Source: Bifidobacterium imperatoris
Lineage (GTDB): Bacteria; Actinomycetota; Actinomycetes; Actinomycetales; Bifidobacteriaceae
Reading direction: 5' to 3'
DNA: 64,000 nucleotides
Assembly: GCF_002860405.1 (NCBI RefSeq)
Contig: NZ_NMWV01000016.1
Span: forward strand, 1-64,000
Part shown: positions 44,698-53,508 of the stretch, one piece after another
Layout: every line of letters begins with the position of its first letter
Position numbering within the stretch: position 1 is the stretch's first letter
Translations under genes and position numbers: made by a program
Notes under the pieces: generated by a model
The model's input: only the letters and a program-made list of their open reading frames with translations
Told to the model about the DNA's origin: nothing
The model's database searches: none

Positions 44698-46557
44698 TTA
44701 AGCAATCACATCGGCGATGGCATCTGGAATCGCACGTATCACATCGCTGGCAACAATAGGATGACCAAGCGTCAGGAACTGCTGACGATGCTCACGTCCG
44801 CCAATCAGCTCCGGCTCCTGCCAACCATGCTGTTCGGATTCGGATGCAATGGCGGCCGCTGCTCCATGCAGATATGCCGCTGCAGCCACCGTTTCCGCTG
44901 TAGTGATGCCATTTGGTTGCTGGGCAAGCAACGCACCAAGCAAACCAGCCAATACATCGCCGGCGCCAGCAGTAGCCAGCCAAGCAGGAGCGCTGCCGGA
45001 TACGTACACATGATCCTCATCTACCACAATGGTGACCGCGCCTTTAAGCAGTACCGTGGCGCCGGTCAGCTCATGTGCGCGTTGAGCTGCGGACAGCGGG
45101 TGCAGCATGACGTCTTTGGACGTATATGATTCCTGTGCTACGGCTGTATCGGCTGGCTCATCGGCCTTGGCTGTGACGTTGTCGGTTGCGGCATCACTGG
45201 TTGCCGCAACCTCCGCTTCAGTGGACAGCGGACCATGCTCCAACCTATTGAGCAACGCTGCCATCTCGCCGGCATGTGGGGTAATCACCACCTGACCAGG
45301 CACTCGATCCGGTAGCAAATCAAGAGCACCGGCGTCCACCACCAGCGCGGGCATATCGTAAGCAGCATCGCTCTCGGCATCTGCTGCCGCGTCTTCGGCA
45401 TCGGACGCCTTTACCGAGTAGTGCTTCAACAAAGCTGCAATCGTCTCACGTTGCAAATCGGAGTCGGCACCCTCCGCATCAGCAGTAGGAATACCGGAAC
45501 CCACGACCCAAGACTGCACATGGCCTTTGCCAAGCACCGCTTCCGGCAGCGCAGCCAGCACCATGCTTTGAGCACGCTCCGGGCCAAGATAGCGAACCAT
45601 ACCGGTATTGGCGCGTGCTGCTGCACGAGCGGTGAGAACGGCAGCACCAGGATAACGTTGCGAACCGGTCACCAAGCCGACCACGCCACGGGCGTATTTG
45701 GAATCCTCAACATGCGGCAGACGAATCGCGTCCGAGGCGAAAAGATGATCAACCACCTCCACTGCGGGATCAATATCGTCAATGATAAAGCCAAAATCAA
45801 CCAGTTGAATGCGTCCGCAGCCAAAGGTGGCAGGAGGCAGTACCGCGCACGGTTTCATCGCACCGAATGTCACTGTCACGTTTGCGGGCAGGTACGGGCC
45901 GGGCAACGAACCGTCGTCAACGCCAACGCCGGACGGCGTATCCACGGCAAGAACCAACGGATAATCACGGGAGGATTCGCGACCGGGCAAAGCAGGTTCG
46001 TTTGGCACCTCGCCGTCAAGACCAACGGCGGTGGCCAATGCTGCCGGAATACCGCGCAATGCACCTTGAATGCCAATGCCGGTCATTGCATCAATCACCA
46101 AGTGAGACTTATTAATCAATGCAACAGCAGCCTGCAAGCGTTCGCCGGCTTCGCCAGCGGAAAAACCTGAAGCACAGCCCGGGATTTCGGCGGCGGGATC
46201 AAGCACCAGAACCTTGCCGCCAGCACGCACGAATTCAGCGAATCCAGCCTCATGCAGTGACTTACCGACAGCTACAGCGGTCACCGCGGCCCCTTCCTGA
46301 GCCAAGGCCGCAGCAGCGAACAGACCATCGCCGCCATTGTCGCCTGCGCCGGCGAGCAGCACAATGGAGGAATCCTCAAGTGCCAGATCCTCATCGTCAA
46401 GCATGCCGGCAGCCGTATGCGCCACAGCCTGCGCGGCCATACGCATCAGCGGTATGCCTTTATCAAGAAGCGGACGTTCCATATCGCGTACCGTCTGTGC
46501 ATCATAAGCGCTGTGCAGCAGCAGTTCGCGGCGGTCGACATCATCGGCGTATTCCAT
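44698..46557 (-). CDS. nnr: Bifunctional NAD(P)H-hydrate epimerase / ADP-dependent NAD(P)H-hydrate dehydratase
   Basis: A 619-residue metabolite-repair enzyme that restores damaged (hydrated) NADH and NADPH. The N-terminal YjeF-type epimerase has AGAGDNGGDGLFAAA and VIDAMTGIGI; the C-terminal ribokinase-like dehydratase has KYARGVVGLVTGS, VVDAGALDLL, VITPHAGEM and TAGAGDVLAGLLGALL. Two acidic, alanine-rich insertions (about residues 360-385 and 435-470) make it longer than the usual 500-residue fusion. ATG 46557 follows GAAGGGG; ATG 46572 is the alternative. Confidence 0.95.
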   Translation of the reverse strand: MEYADDVDRRELLLHSAYDAQTVRDMERPLLDKGIPLMRMAAQAVAHTAAGMLDDEDLALEDSSIVLLAGAGDNGGDGLFAAAALAQEGAAVTAVAVGKSLHEAGFAEFVRAGGKVLVLDPAAEIPGCASGFSAGEAGERLQAAVALINKSHLVIDAMTGIGIQGALRGIPAALATAVGLDGEVPNEPALPGRESSRDYPLVLAVDTPSGVGVDDGSLPGPYLPANVTVTFGAMKPCAVLPPATFGCGRIQLVDFGFIIDDIDPAVEVVDHLFASDAIRLPHVEDSKYARGVVGLVTGSQRYPGAAVLTARAAARANTGMVRYLGPERAQSMVLAALPEAVLGKGHVQSWVVGSGIPTADAEGADSDLQRETIAALLKHYSVKASDAEDAAADAESDAAYDMPALVVDAGALDLLPDRVPGQVVITPHAGEMAALLNRLEHGPLSTEAEVAATSDAATDNVTAKADEPADTAVAQESYTSKDVMLHPLSAAQRAHELTGATVLLKGAVTIVVDEDHVYVSGSAPAWLATAGAGDVLAGLLGALLAQQPNGITTAETVAAAAYLHGAAAAIASESEQHGWQEPELIGGREHRQQFLTLGHPIVASDVIRAIPDAIADVIA

Positions 46558-46792
46558 AGCAGTCCCCTTCACGGTTCAGATATGTTCTGGAGTCGATTCT
46601 AGCCGTTTTGCTGGCTCACGCCTGCGGCGAAGCTGATTCTTGCCTATGGAACTTGGATTGTGCTGATCAGTTTACCGCAGCTTGGAGTGTTGATAGCAAA
46701 AATGCAATTTTCACGCCTTCCGTTACTATGGTCTGTTGGTTATTTTTGAGATGTTGCAAGCACTGCACAGTATGGAAAGCGAAGGGTGAGGT

Positions 46793-48394
46793 ATGGCGAT
46801 TGAGGCACAGGGTCTGGAGATTCAGATCGGCGCACGTACCTTACTGCATCCCACCAATTTCCATGTGGCCAAGGGAGACAAAATCGGTCTGGTGGGTCGC
46901 AACGGTGCCGGCAAGACCACACTGACCCGTGTGATCACCGGCGATATGCTGCCTACTGCCGGCAAGGTTCGTGTATCCGGCAAGCTCGGTTATCTGCCGC
47001 AGGACACACATGCTGCAGACCCTTCGCAGACCGCACTCGACCGCATGATGAGCGCGCGTGACATCGCCACGATCATCAACCGCATCCGCAAGGCCGAGAA
47101 GGAAATGACCGACCCGGATCCGGATGTGATGACGAAGGCTATGGCCCGTTACGACAAGGCCATGCAGGACTTCGACAAGGCCGGTGGCTATGCGGCACAG
47201 TCCGAGGCGATTTCTATGGCGGCGTCGCTTGGACTGCCGCAGGAGACCATGCAGCAGGAGCTTGGTACCCTCTCCGGTGGTCAGCGTCGCCGCATCGAAC
47301 TGGCACGCATCCTGTTCTCCGATGCTGACACCCTGATTCTTGACGAGCCCACCAACCATTTGGACGCCGACTCCATTGAATGGCTGCGCGGCTATCTGAA
47401 GAAGTACGAGGGCGGATTCCTCGTGATTTCCCACTCCACCGAACTGCTCGACGAAGTGGTGAACAAGGTCTGGCATCTTGACGCGCAGCTTGGCCAAATC
47501 GATATGTATTCGCTGAGCTGGAAGGCCTACCTGCATCAGCGCGTGGTGGATGAGGAGCGCCGTCGCCGCGAACGTGAAGTGGCGGAGAAGAAGGCGGAAC
47601 GTCTGATGAAGCAGGGCATCCGCCTGCATGCCAAGGCCACCAAGGCCGTGGCCGCCCAGAACATGATGCGCCGCGCCGAAAAGCTGCTGGAGAACACGTC
47701 GGAGGCGCAGAAGAAGGAGAAGGTGGCGGACATCCGCTTCCCGGAGCCCGCGCCCTGTGGCAAGACCCCGATTATGGCCAAGGATATTTCCAAGGCGTAT
47801 GGTTCCAACATTGTGTTTGCTGGCGTGAACCTGGCCATCGATAAGGGTTCTCGTGTGGTGATTCTGGGTTATAACGGCGCCGGTAAGACCACGACGCTTC
47901 GTCTGCTGGCGCATATCGAGGAGCCGGACACCGGTTCGGTGGATTATGGCCACGGTTGCAAGATCGGCTACTTCGCGCAGGAGCACGATACATTGGATTT
48001 GGATGCCACTGTGCTGGAGAACCTGCAGCACGTGGCACCAGAATTGGACGACACCCATGCGCGCTCGATTCTCGGCTCGTTCCTGTTCTCCGGCGATGAT
48101 GCGATGAAGCCTGCGCGCGTGCTGTCCGGTGGCGAAAAGACCCGCCTGGCATTGGCGACCCTGGTGACCTCCCGTGCCAACGTGCTGCTGCTCGATGAGC
48201 CCACCAACAACCTTGACCCAGCCTCCCGCGAGGAAATCTTGAAGGCCATCGCCAAGTATGAAGGCGCCATCGTGCTCGTTACCCACGATGAAGGTGCTGT
48301 CGAGGCACTGAACCCGGAGCGTGTGTTGCTTATGCCGGACGGCGACGAGGATCTATGGAACGACTCCTACCTAGAATTGGTTGCTGAGGAGTAA
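46793..48394 (+). CDS. ABC-F family ATPase (translation factor type)
   Basis: A 533-residue protein with two ABC domains and no membrane segment. Domain 1: GRNGAGKTT, LSGGQRRRIELARIL, LILDEPTNHLD. Domain 2: GYNGAGKTT, LSGGEKTRLALATL, LLLDEPTNNLD. The linker between them is long, basic and helical (RRREREVAEKKAERLMKQGIR), matching the P-site tRNA interaction motif of ABC-F proteins that act on the ribosome. The subtype resembles EttA/Uup more than antibiotic-resistance members, but this cannot be settled here. An SDR gene follows after 11 bases. Confidence 0.93.
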   Translation: MAIEAQGLEIQIGARTLLHPTNFHVAKGDKIGLVGRNGAGKTTLTRVITGDMLPTAGKVRVSGKLGYLPQDTHAADPSQTALDRMMSARDIATIINRIRKAEKEMTDPDPDVMTKAMARYDKAMQDFDKAGGYAAQSEAISMAASLGLPQETMQQELGTLSGGQRRRIELARILFSDADTLILDEPTNHLDADSIEWLRGYLKKYEGGFLVISHSTELLDEVVNKVWHLDAQLGQIDMYSLSWKAYLHQRVVDEERRRREREVAEKKAERLMKQGIRLHAKATKAVAAQNMMRRAEKLLENTSEAQKKEKVADIRFPEPAPCGKTPIMAKDISKAYGSNIVFAGVNLAIDKGSRVVILGYNGAGKTTTLRLLAHIEEPDTGSVDYGHGCKIGYFAQEHDTLDLDATVLENLQHVAPELDDTHARSILGSFLFSGDDAMKPARVLSGGEKTRLALATLVTSRANVLLLDEPTNNLDPASREEILKAIAKYEGAIVLVTHDEGAVEALNPERVLLMPDGDEDLWNDSYLELVAEE

Positions 48395-48405
48395 AGGAGA
48401 TAATT

Positions 48406-49113
48406 ATGACCACTGCAAGCGGACAGAAAATCGCCATTGTCACCGGTAGCGCATTGGGACTCGGCTACGAGTTTGCCAGCCAGTTGATTGAAGCCGGTTG
48501 GCTGGTGGCTGGTGTTGATTTCAATGCTGAGCGTCAGGCGGAATTGACCGCGCAATGGCCGGCGGAATCCTACCGTGCCTATGTGGGTGATATCACGGAC
48601 GAGGACTTTGTGCGTAAGTCCGTGGCGGAGATTGCTTCCTTCGGCCATATCGATCTGCTTATCAACAACGCTGGTCAGCCATCCTTCAAGGTGCCGACCG
48701 CCTATGAGGCTGCGGACGTGGATAAGTGCCTCAAAGGTTTGAAAGGCATGATTCTGTGGACCGTGGAAACCTTGAAGGCTTGTGGCGAGCAGGATGTCAA
48801 GATCGCGCAGATCATGAGCACCGCCGCTACCCGCGGCAATGCGAACGAAAGCGTGTACTGCGCCACCAAGTGGGGCGAGAAGGGTTACACGAAGAGTCTC
48901 CAGGCCGCGTACAAGGGCACGAGCGTCAAGGTCGTGGCCGTCTACCCGGGCGGCATCGACACTGCGTTCTACCGCGACAGCCACGATTACGTGTCCGAGG
49001 AAAAGCAGCACACGTTCATGCAGCCCGGTCCGCTGGCTGAGGTGATTCTGTTCAACCTCATCAACGAGGCCAACCTCACCGTCACTGACATCGAAATCAA
49101 CCGCAACAGCTGA
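48406..49113 (+). CDS. Short-chain dehydrogenase/reductase
   Basis: A 235-residue SDR with cofactor loop VTGSALGLGYEFA, NNAG motif LLINNAGQP, catalytic Ser in IMSTAATRG and YCATKWG supplying Tyr-x3-Lys. The Asp at the end of strand 2 (AGVDFNAE) favours NAD(H). It lies 11 bases after the ABC-F gene with AAAGGAG before the ATG, so the two are probably co-transcribed. The substrate is unknown. A palindrome of the GGCAGT family follows. Confidence 0.92.
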   Translation: MTTASGQKIAIVTGSALGLGYEFASQLIEAGWLVAGVDFNAERQAELTAQWPAESYRAYVGDITDEDFVRKSVAEIASFGHIDLLINNAGQPSFKVPTAYEAADVDKCLKGLKGMILWTVETLKACGEQDVKIAQIMSTAATRGNANESVYCATKWGEKGYTKSLQAAYKGTSVKVVAVYPGGIDTAFYRDSHDYVSEEKQHTFMQPGPLAEVILFNLINEANLTVTDIEINRNS

Positions 49114-49130
49114 GGCTGGAGTCCAACCTT

Positions 49131-49177
49131 CGCGCAGCTACTGCCTGTTCTGACAGTCGAGAGGCAGTAACTGCGCG
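49131..49177. repeat. Intergenic palindrome, GGCAGT family, copy 3
   Basis: Arms CGCGCAGCTACTGCCT (49131-49146) and AGGCAGTAACTGCGCG (49162-49177) pair at 15 of 16 positions. It shares the core with the copies near 4.9 kb and again lies between convergent genes. Confidence 0.85.
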
Positions 49178-49188
49178 TATTGCGACAC

Positions 49189-49830
49189 TTAGTCAAGATG
49201 ATGCAACGCGCGAATAATCCTGCAACGGTCTTCAACCGTTCCCTCATCCGCACACATAGTCGCATACCAGCGCGGGTTACGCAGGGTCTCCGCTCCGGAA
49301 TCATCAGTGTTGATGAGCGTATGCAAGTCATTGGCATACTGGAAATGCAGATGACTGAGCAGCCCACCCTCTGCGAATGCGGCACGCGAAGGCAACGGCG
49401 CAATGGCCAGCAGCCAACGGAATGGGCTATCTTCCGCATGCGGATCATCGGTCACGAACACATACGTCGGTGAGCCTTCCAAACCATGTTCGATGACATG
49501 GTCGATGCGATAGTCATAGGCATCAAGATTGGTGTTGTCTTCCGCATACCAGGTGATACGCACATCGGCGTCCGCGTTTTCAGGCTCGCCGACGGTCCAA
49601 TACCCAATATGAATGATGTTCTCCGGGCTGGTGGTAGAGCAGGCCATCGCCCAGAACTTGCGGATGCCGTTAGCTGCCATCGGAGCCATCTGAGGATTGG
49701 CAAGCACAGCCCGCTCAGCCTCATCCCACGTACTACGAATGGTTTCATCCTCGGTATCAATGTAGTGCTCGAAGCTCTCCCAGTCGCCTTGCCAATCAGA
49801 CAGTACAAAGCCGGTGGATGCATTGCTCAT
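49189..49830 (-). CDS. Hypothetical cytoplasmic protein, possibly ZinT-like (calycin)
   Basis: A 213-residue acidic protein with no signal peptide. LSDWQGDWESFEHYI near the N-terminus, and beta-rich segments with paired His (LSHLHFQYAN) later, recall ZinT/YodA metal-binding proteins, whose opening W-x-G-x-W-x-S pattern is similar. Unlike secreted ZinT proteins it would be cytoplasmic. No zinc transporter gene is adjacent. The assignment is tentative; a bifidobacterial conserved hypothetical is the safe description. Confidence 0.7.
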   Translation of the reverse strand: MSNASTGFVLSDWQGDWESFEHYIDTEDETIRSTWDEAERAVLANPQMAPMAANGIRKFWAMACSTTSPENIIHIGYWTVGEPENADADVRITWYAEDNTNLDAYDYRIDHVIEHGLEGSPTYVFVTDDPHAEDSPFRWLLAIAPLPSRAAFAEGGLLSHLHFQYANDLHTLINTDDSGAETLRNPRWYATMCADEGTVEDRCRIIRALHHLD

Positions 49831-49924
49831 GAATTACCTCATTTTTCATTCGTATCGTTCAGGTACCGAGGATATCTTCTCATGAAACTTCATCGGAGTG
49901 AAGCCTTCTTTAATCTGCTTGAAT

Positions 49925-50881
49925 TCATGAATTATGAATGATGGGGAAGGTAGTTTCAATACGTTGGTAGTGGTGGAAGGCGCCGTTCATACTACTTGGA
50001 ATAGGGCGGAATACGCCGATAAATTGATACTCCTTCTGCTTGGTTGGTGCATTGAGGGTTTCCGCGAAGGTAACACGTAGGCATCCAGGATTGTCATCAA
50101 TCGAAGCTGTCTCATCGCCAATGGTCCTTTGCTTCCATTCGTGGATACGGTTGCCATCTTCAGAAAGCCACATATTCCATCCTCGTCGCACCATATCGTG
50201 ACCTCCGACTGTGAGCCGGGGAAACCAGAGATAATATCTTGATCCATAATTGCGACGCAACAAATCTGGAATAATCAATGACTGTGTATTGACCTCAGCA
50301 ACACTGCCGCACAGGGTTTCAATCACCGCTTCGACACTAGGAAAGATGACATCATCGGCAATGTCGATTACATCCTTTTCTCGGTAATAATTCGAGTATT
50401 CTTTCCTCTTTATCAATCGAACGCCGAGAGTTCCCAGCCGTGTCCTTCTGCTTATTTCATCCTGAATCAATGCAATGCACTCATCAGTGGATTGTATAAA
50501 CTCCTCGTAGGAGTCGGATGCGTTGACTTGAACTGGGAAGTATTCCGTATCTCTAATTTGCGTGAATATGTCGCGAACAGATGTGTGCTGGATTGGTTCA
50601 TGTGCAGCGGGCACATCAATCTGAGTTGGGCAACAAATCTCTATCCCAAATTTGATTTGGGGAAGATACAAGTCGACCGTTGCGCAAAGTCCATCGAAAC
50701 AGAGGACCGGTTGATTGATGACCACATCTAAGTCATGAGTACCAAACTTTTTGCGAACCAACTGTATTACAAACTCTTTGAATACGCGTTCGGAAGCTGA
50801 TGACTGACGAAGATGGAACAGGGTTTTATCCAAGGGCTCATGATTGTTTGCAGTCGATTCTTGTTGATCATTGTTTTCCAT
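49925..50881 (-). CDS. Hypothetical protein with degenerate PD-(D/E)XK-like N-terminal half
   Basis: A 318-residue protein not assigned to a family. Residues about 28-95 match the layout of small PD-(D/E)XK nuclease-fold proteins (DUF559/Vsr-like): Glu31 in a first helix, Asp70 in ATVDLYLPQ, and Glu81 in IEICC, where the usual Asp or Lys after Glu-x is Cys83. A helix and strand follow, with a QVNASDSYEEF pattern typical of that fold. The C-terminal half (about 185-318) is Trp/Tyr-rich (YYLWFPRL, RGWNMWLS, YQFIGVFRP) and unknown. ATG 50893 is an alternative start; neither has a clear ribosome-binding site. It is divergent from the WYL regulator, and the region is AT-rich compared with flanking genes. 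Confidence 0.7.
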   Translation of the reverse strand: MENNDQQESTANNHEPLDKTLFHLRQSSASERVFKEFVIQLVRKKFGTHDLDVVINQPVLCFDGLCATVDLYLPQIKFGIEICCPTQIDVPAAHEPIQHTSVRDIFTQIRDTEYFPVQVNASDSYEEFIQSTDECIALIQDEISRRTRLGTLGVRLIKRKEYSNYYREKDVIDIADDVIFPSVEAVIETLCGSVAEVNTQSLIIPDLLRRNYGSRYYLWFPRLTVGGHDMVRRGWNMWLSEDGNRIHEWKQRTIGDETASIDDNPGCLRVTFAETLNAPTKQKEYQFIGVFRPIPSSMNGAFHHYQRIETTFPIIHNS

Positions 50882-50967
50882 GAGTATCAGCATCGTAGGG
50901 GATTACAATAGACGGTACATTTCTACCGGCTGCTTCATAGATTCATGTTTCTGGAGGAGGACGAGCA

Positions 50968-52044
50968 ATGGTTGCTTCACACTATGCAACAGCGTCGACT
51001 GCAGAGATTGTCGTAAGCATTCTTGAATTGCTTGATAGGAACACGGACAGAGAGCATGGCATAACCGCCGTTTGGATTGCCGATCAGCTAGGAGTCACTG
51101 AAAAGACCGTGCGTTCCCATCTGCATACCTTGCAGGCGATGCAGCCGTTCGGTCGCAAGATTGGGCGTATTGAGCGTAAGGATTTGGAGCATGCCGAAAG
51201 TGCTGATCCTCGCCCTGGCTGGTATATCGAACCTATTTTCGATACCGCACAAATGAGACTTCTCACTGATGGCGTGGTTCTTTCCCGATCAGATAGCGAT
51301 TACCTGCAAGAACTTATCGCCAAAGTGTATGCTTTCGCCGGTCAGTCTAATCAGCTTGGCGCATTCGGAAAGATAAGTACACCTCGTAATTACAATCGTG
51401 AGTTTCTCAATAACATTGAGCTGCTCAATGATGCTATTGTCCATGAACGAACTATTACATTCCGCTATTGCACCTATGACGTTGACGGTACTTTAGTGTC
51501 GAGGAAAGATGCTGATGGCAATGTGAAAAGCTATGCAGCTGACCCATATCGTTTGATGTATCGGAACGGTAAATACTATCTGATTTGCCACATGCATCAG
51601 CATGACAATTTGAGCTATTTGCATGTGGAACGTTTCCGTGATTTGTCGGTAAATGAAAGCGATCATTCGCTGATGCGCAAGTTGGATAGCTTCAACCCTG
51701 AGCAGGGCGCTCCATTTGATTGGGATAAGCACATGGGGAAGCGCCCCTATCCGATGGATGGTAAGGCTATCCCGATTCATTTGCGAATCAAGAACACTCT
51801 GGAGCCTATATACGATTGGTTTGATACTGCACAGGTCACTCGGCTTGATGCATGCACATACGATGTGTGGATCACAGCGAATGAGAAAGCGACACTTTGG
51901 TGGGCATTGCAATATGCCGACGATCGCATCATTGAGGTACTGTCCCCGCCGTCCCTGCGCGACACATTGCGGAGGGACGGCGAATACCTTGCAAGTCTTT
52001 ATGCAGATGTTGAACGCATAAGTACTGTGATTGATGCATCATGA
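50968..52044 (+). CDS. WYL-domain transcriptional regulator
   Basis: A 358-residue regulator. An N-terminal winged helix-turn-helix (VVSILELLDRNTD...ADQLGVTEKTVRSHLHTLQ) is followed by a WYL domain with VHERTITFRYCTYD, ADPYRLMYRNGKYYLIC and HVERFRDLSV; a WCX-like C-terminal part ends near VERIST. Such regulators often sense nucleic acid or nucleotide ligands and control defence genes. GGAGGAGG lies before the ATG. It is divergent from the PD-(D/E)XK-like gene and its 3' end overlaps the convergent DnaA-like gene by 6 bases. G+C is low (22 of 60 at 51361-51420). Confidence 0.92.
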   Translation: MVASHYATASTAEIVVSILELLDRNTDREHGITAVWIADQLGVTEKTVRSHLHTLQAMQPFGRKIGRIERKDLEHAESADPRPGWYIEPIFDTAQMRLLTDGVVLSRSDSDYLQELIAKVYAFAGQSNQLGAFGKISTPRNYNREFLNNIELLNDAIVHERTITFRYCTYDVDGTLVSRKDADGNVKSYAADPYRLMYRNGKYYLICHMHQHDNLSYLHVERFRDLSVNESDHSLMRKLDSFNPEQGAPFDWDKHMGKRPYPMDGKAIPIHLRIKNTLEPIYDWFDTAQVTRLDACTYDVWITANEKATLWWALQYADDRIIEVLSPPSLRDTLRRDGEYLASLYADVERISTVIDAS

Positions 52045-53421
52045 CAGCTGACTGATGCGCATGGCATAGAGTGCGATTTCAAGTCCTTTATTGAAATCGC
52101 GTAGCCAATGTTGATTCAGAGGAATTACGTATTTTTCAGTTCGTACGGTCATGAATCCAGTTCTGAATCCCGCGATTTGTGTTAGTGCATCTCGGTGAGT
52201 TATGACACTGTTCAGTAGAGCATATCGGTTGTTCATTCGGATGACATCGTGCTGCTGCAACTGTATGCTACCGTCAGTGAAATCGATACTCATTACTCCT
52301 TTCTGGCCAATGCGTTGAACATCCGAGATTAAAGTCAGCGCATCCTGCATCTTCCAATCAACATCATCGAACAAAGCTTCATCGAGCTCGAATACATCGT
52401 TTGTATGGATGTCATCACTTGCTGAGCATTCCTGTTCCTCGTTAATCATCGGAATAATTTCAGCCGAATAATCGTTACGCCATTCAACCGTAGTGCTCGT
52501 TTCGAGAACGGTATTCAAAAAATCCGACAGAGCCTCGCCCGCCTGATGAAAATCCTTTCGACTCATTCTTCCTCTATGGTTCGCGTCAAGAGCATAAGGT
52601 GAGTTCGACGGCATATCAGCGGTCCATTCAAGTTTGACTATCATCATGGTTGGCTCCTTAACATTTGCGAATAAAGACTGAACGCGATCAAGTGTGATTG
52701 CTGGCCATTGCCTTGCATTGACTAGTACTCGAATCATGGCTTTCTTCATGCTTCCGATATCATTCGGGTAAAGGTCTGCTAAATAGGCGAAGACGGTATC
52801 GGGAACATCTTCCGAGAACTGATTGGCCAATTGCAGCAGAATCGTCATGCGAGTGATCAGTTCGGGTTTTCGTATTTCCAGTGACATGAATTCCATGAAC
52901 CAGTTTCGCGTGCGAGAGTCGAGATTGTTCAGTTTGTGCGCTGGTACATCAGAGGTAATGATGATATGTTTATTCGCCTCTTTAAGTTCCTGCATGATAC
53001 TGCTGAACATCCTCAAAACAGTGGGTTGATGGCTAATGCTCTGTACGTCATCAATCAGAAGAAAATCTGCTTCGCGAAACCTTGAGCGGAATGATTCAGT
53101 TTCCGTGTAATCAGTGCTTTCCTGTGCCTGAATGCAGGATTTATTAAATTGTTCGGCTGCGATGTACAGCATTTTGAGTTCAGAATCGTTTGCAGTTATG
53201 GCGTTGCCGACAGCATTCAGTATGTGAGTTTTGCCTAGTCCACTTTTCCCATACAGAAAGAGCATTGATGCTGTACTGCTAAGCCGGCAAATGCGCTGTG
53301 CCTGTTCCTTGGCCGCTCGGTTGGATGTGTTTACGACGAAATTACCGAAGGTTTGCTTGGTGTCCGGCCATTCTTCGGAATCGTTAGTACTGTTATTGTG
53401 CTGTGTTGCTCTGCATCTCAT
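52039..53421 (-). CDS. DnaA-like AAA+ ATPase with no recognisable DNA-binding domain IV and an unknown C-terminal half
   Basis: A 460-residue protein whose residues 24-240 follow DnaA domain III: TFGNFVV (24-30), Walker A GKSGLGKTH (58-66), Walker B LLIDDVQ (121-127) and sensor I ITSD (155-158). The arginine-finger position of DnaA (the second Arg of RxRSRF) reads RTRNWF, so Trp174 replaces it, and the RELEG helix is replaced by NDIGSMKKAM. The DnaA HTH signature (domain IV) is absent; residues 260-460 are an acidic linker plus a region with no recognised fold (ending RISQLS). It is not the replication initiator gene: no dnaN, recF or DnaA boxes are adjacent. G+C is low (21 of 60 at 52081-52140). 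Confidence 0.85.
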   Translation of the reverse strand: MRCRATQHNNSTNDSEEWPDTKQTFGNFVVNTSNRAAKEQAQRICRLSSTASMLFLYGKSGLGKTHILNAVGNAITANDSELKMLYIAAEQFNKSCIQAQESTDYTETESFRSRFREADFLLIDDVQSISHQPTVLRMFSSIMQELKEANKHIIITSDVPAHKLNNLDSRTRNWFMEFMSLEIRKPELITRMTILLQLANQFSEDVPDTVFAYLADLYPNDIGSMKKAMIRVLVNARQWPAITLDRVQSLFANVKEPTMMIVKLEWTADMPSNSPYALDANHRGRMSRKDFHQAGEALSDFLNTVLETSTTVEWRNDYSAEIIPMINEEQECSASDDIHTNDVFELDEALFDDVDWKMQDALTLISDVQRIGQKGVMSIDFTDGSIQLQQHDVIRMNNRYALLNSVITHRDALTQIAGFRTGFMTVRTEKYVIPLNQHWLRDFNKGLEIALYAMRISQLS

Positions 53422-53508
53422 GGCTCGAATATATAAGCGCGCAAATCGAGGCAGTAGATATTTACCGGTTCCTAATGGGTCTGTTGCGCAAAGGATGCGC
53501 GTATGCCT

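Noticed and set aside
46841..48286. Open frame of about 480 codons on the minus strand across the ABC-F gene
   Set aside because: Antisense shadow of two well-conserved ABC domains; no ribosome-binding site or recognisable domain.
52039..53421. DnaA-like gene as the chromosomal initiator near oriC
   Set aside because: Domain IV is missing, the arginine finger is lost, and dnaN/recF/gyrB and DnaA-box clusters are absent.
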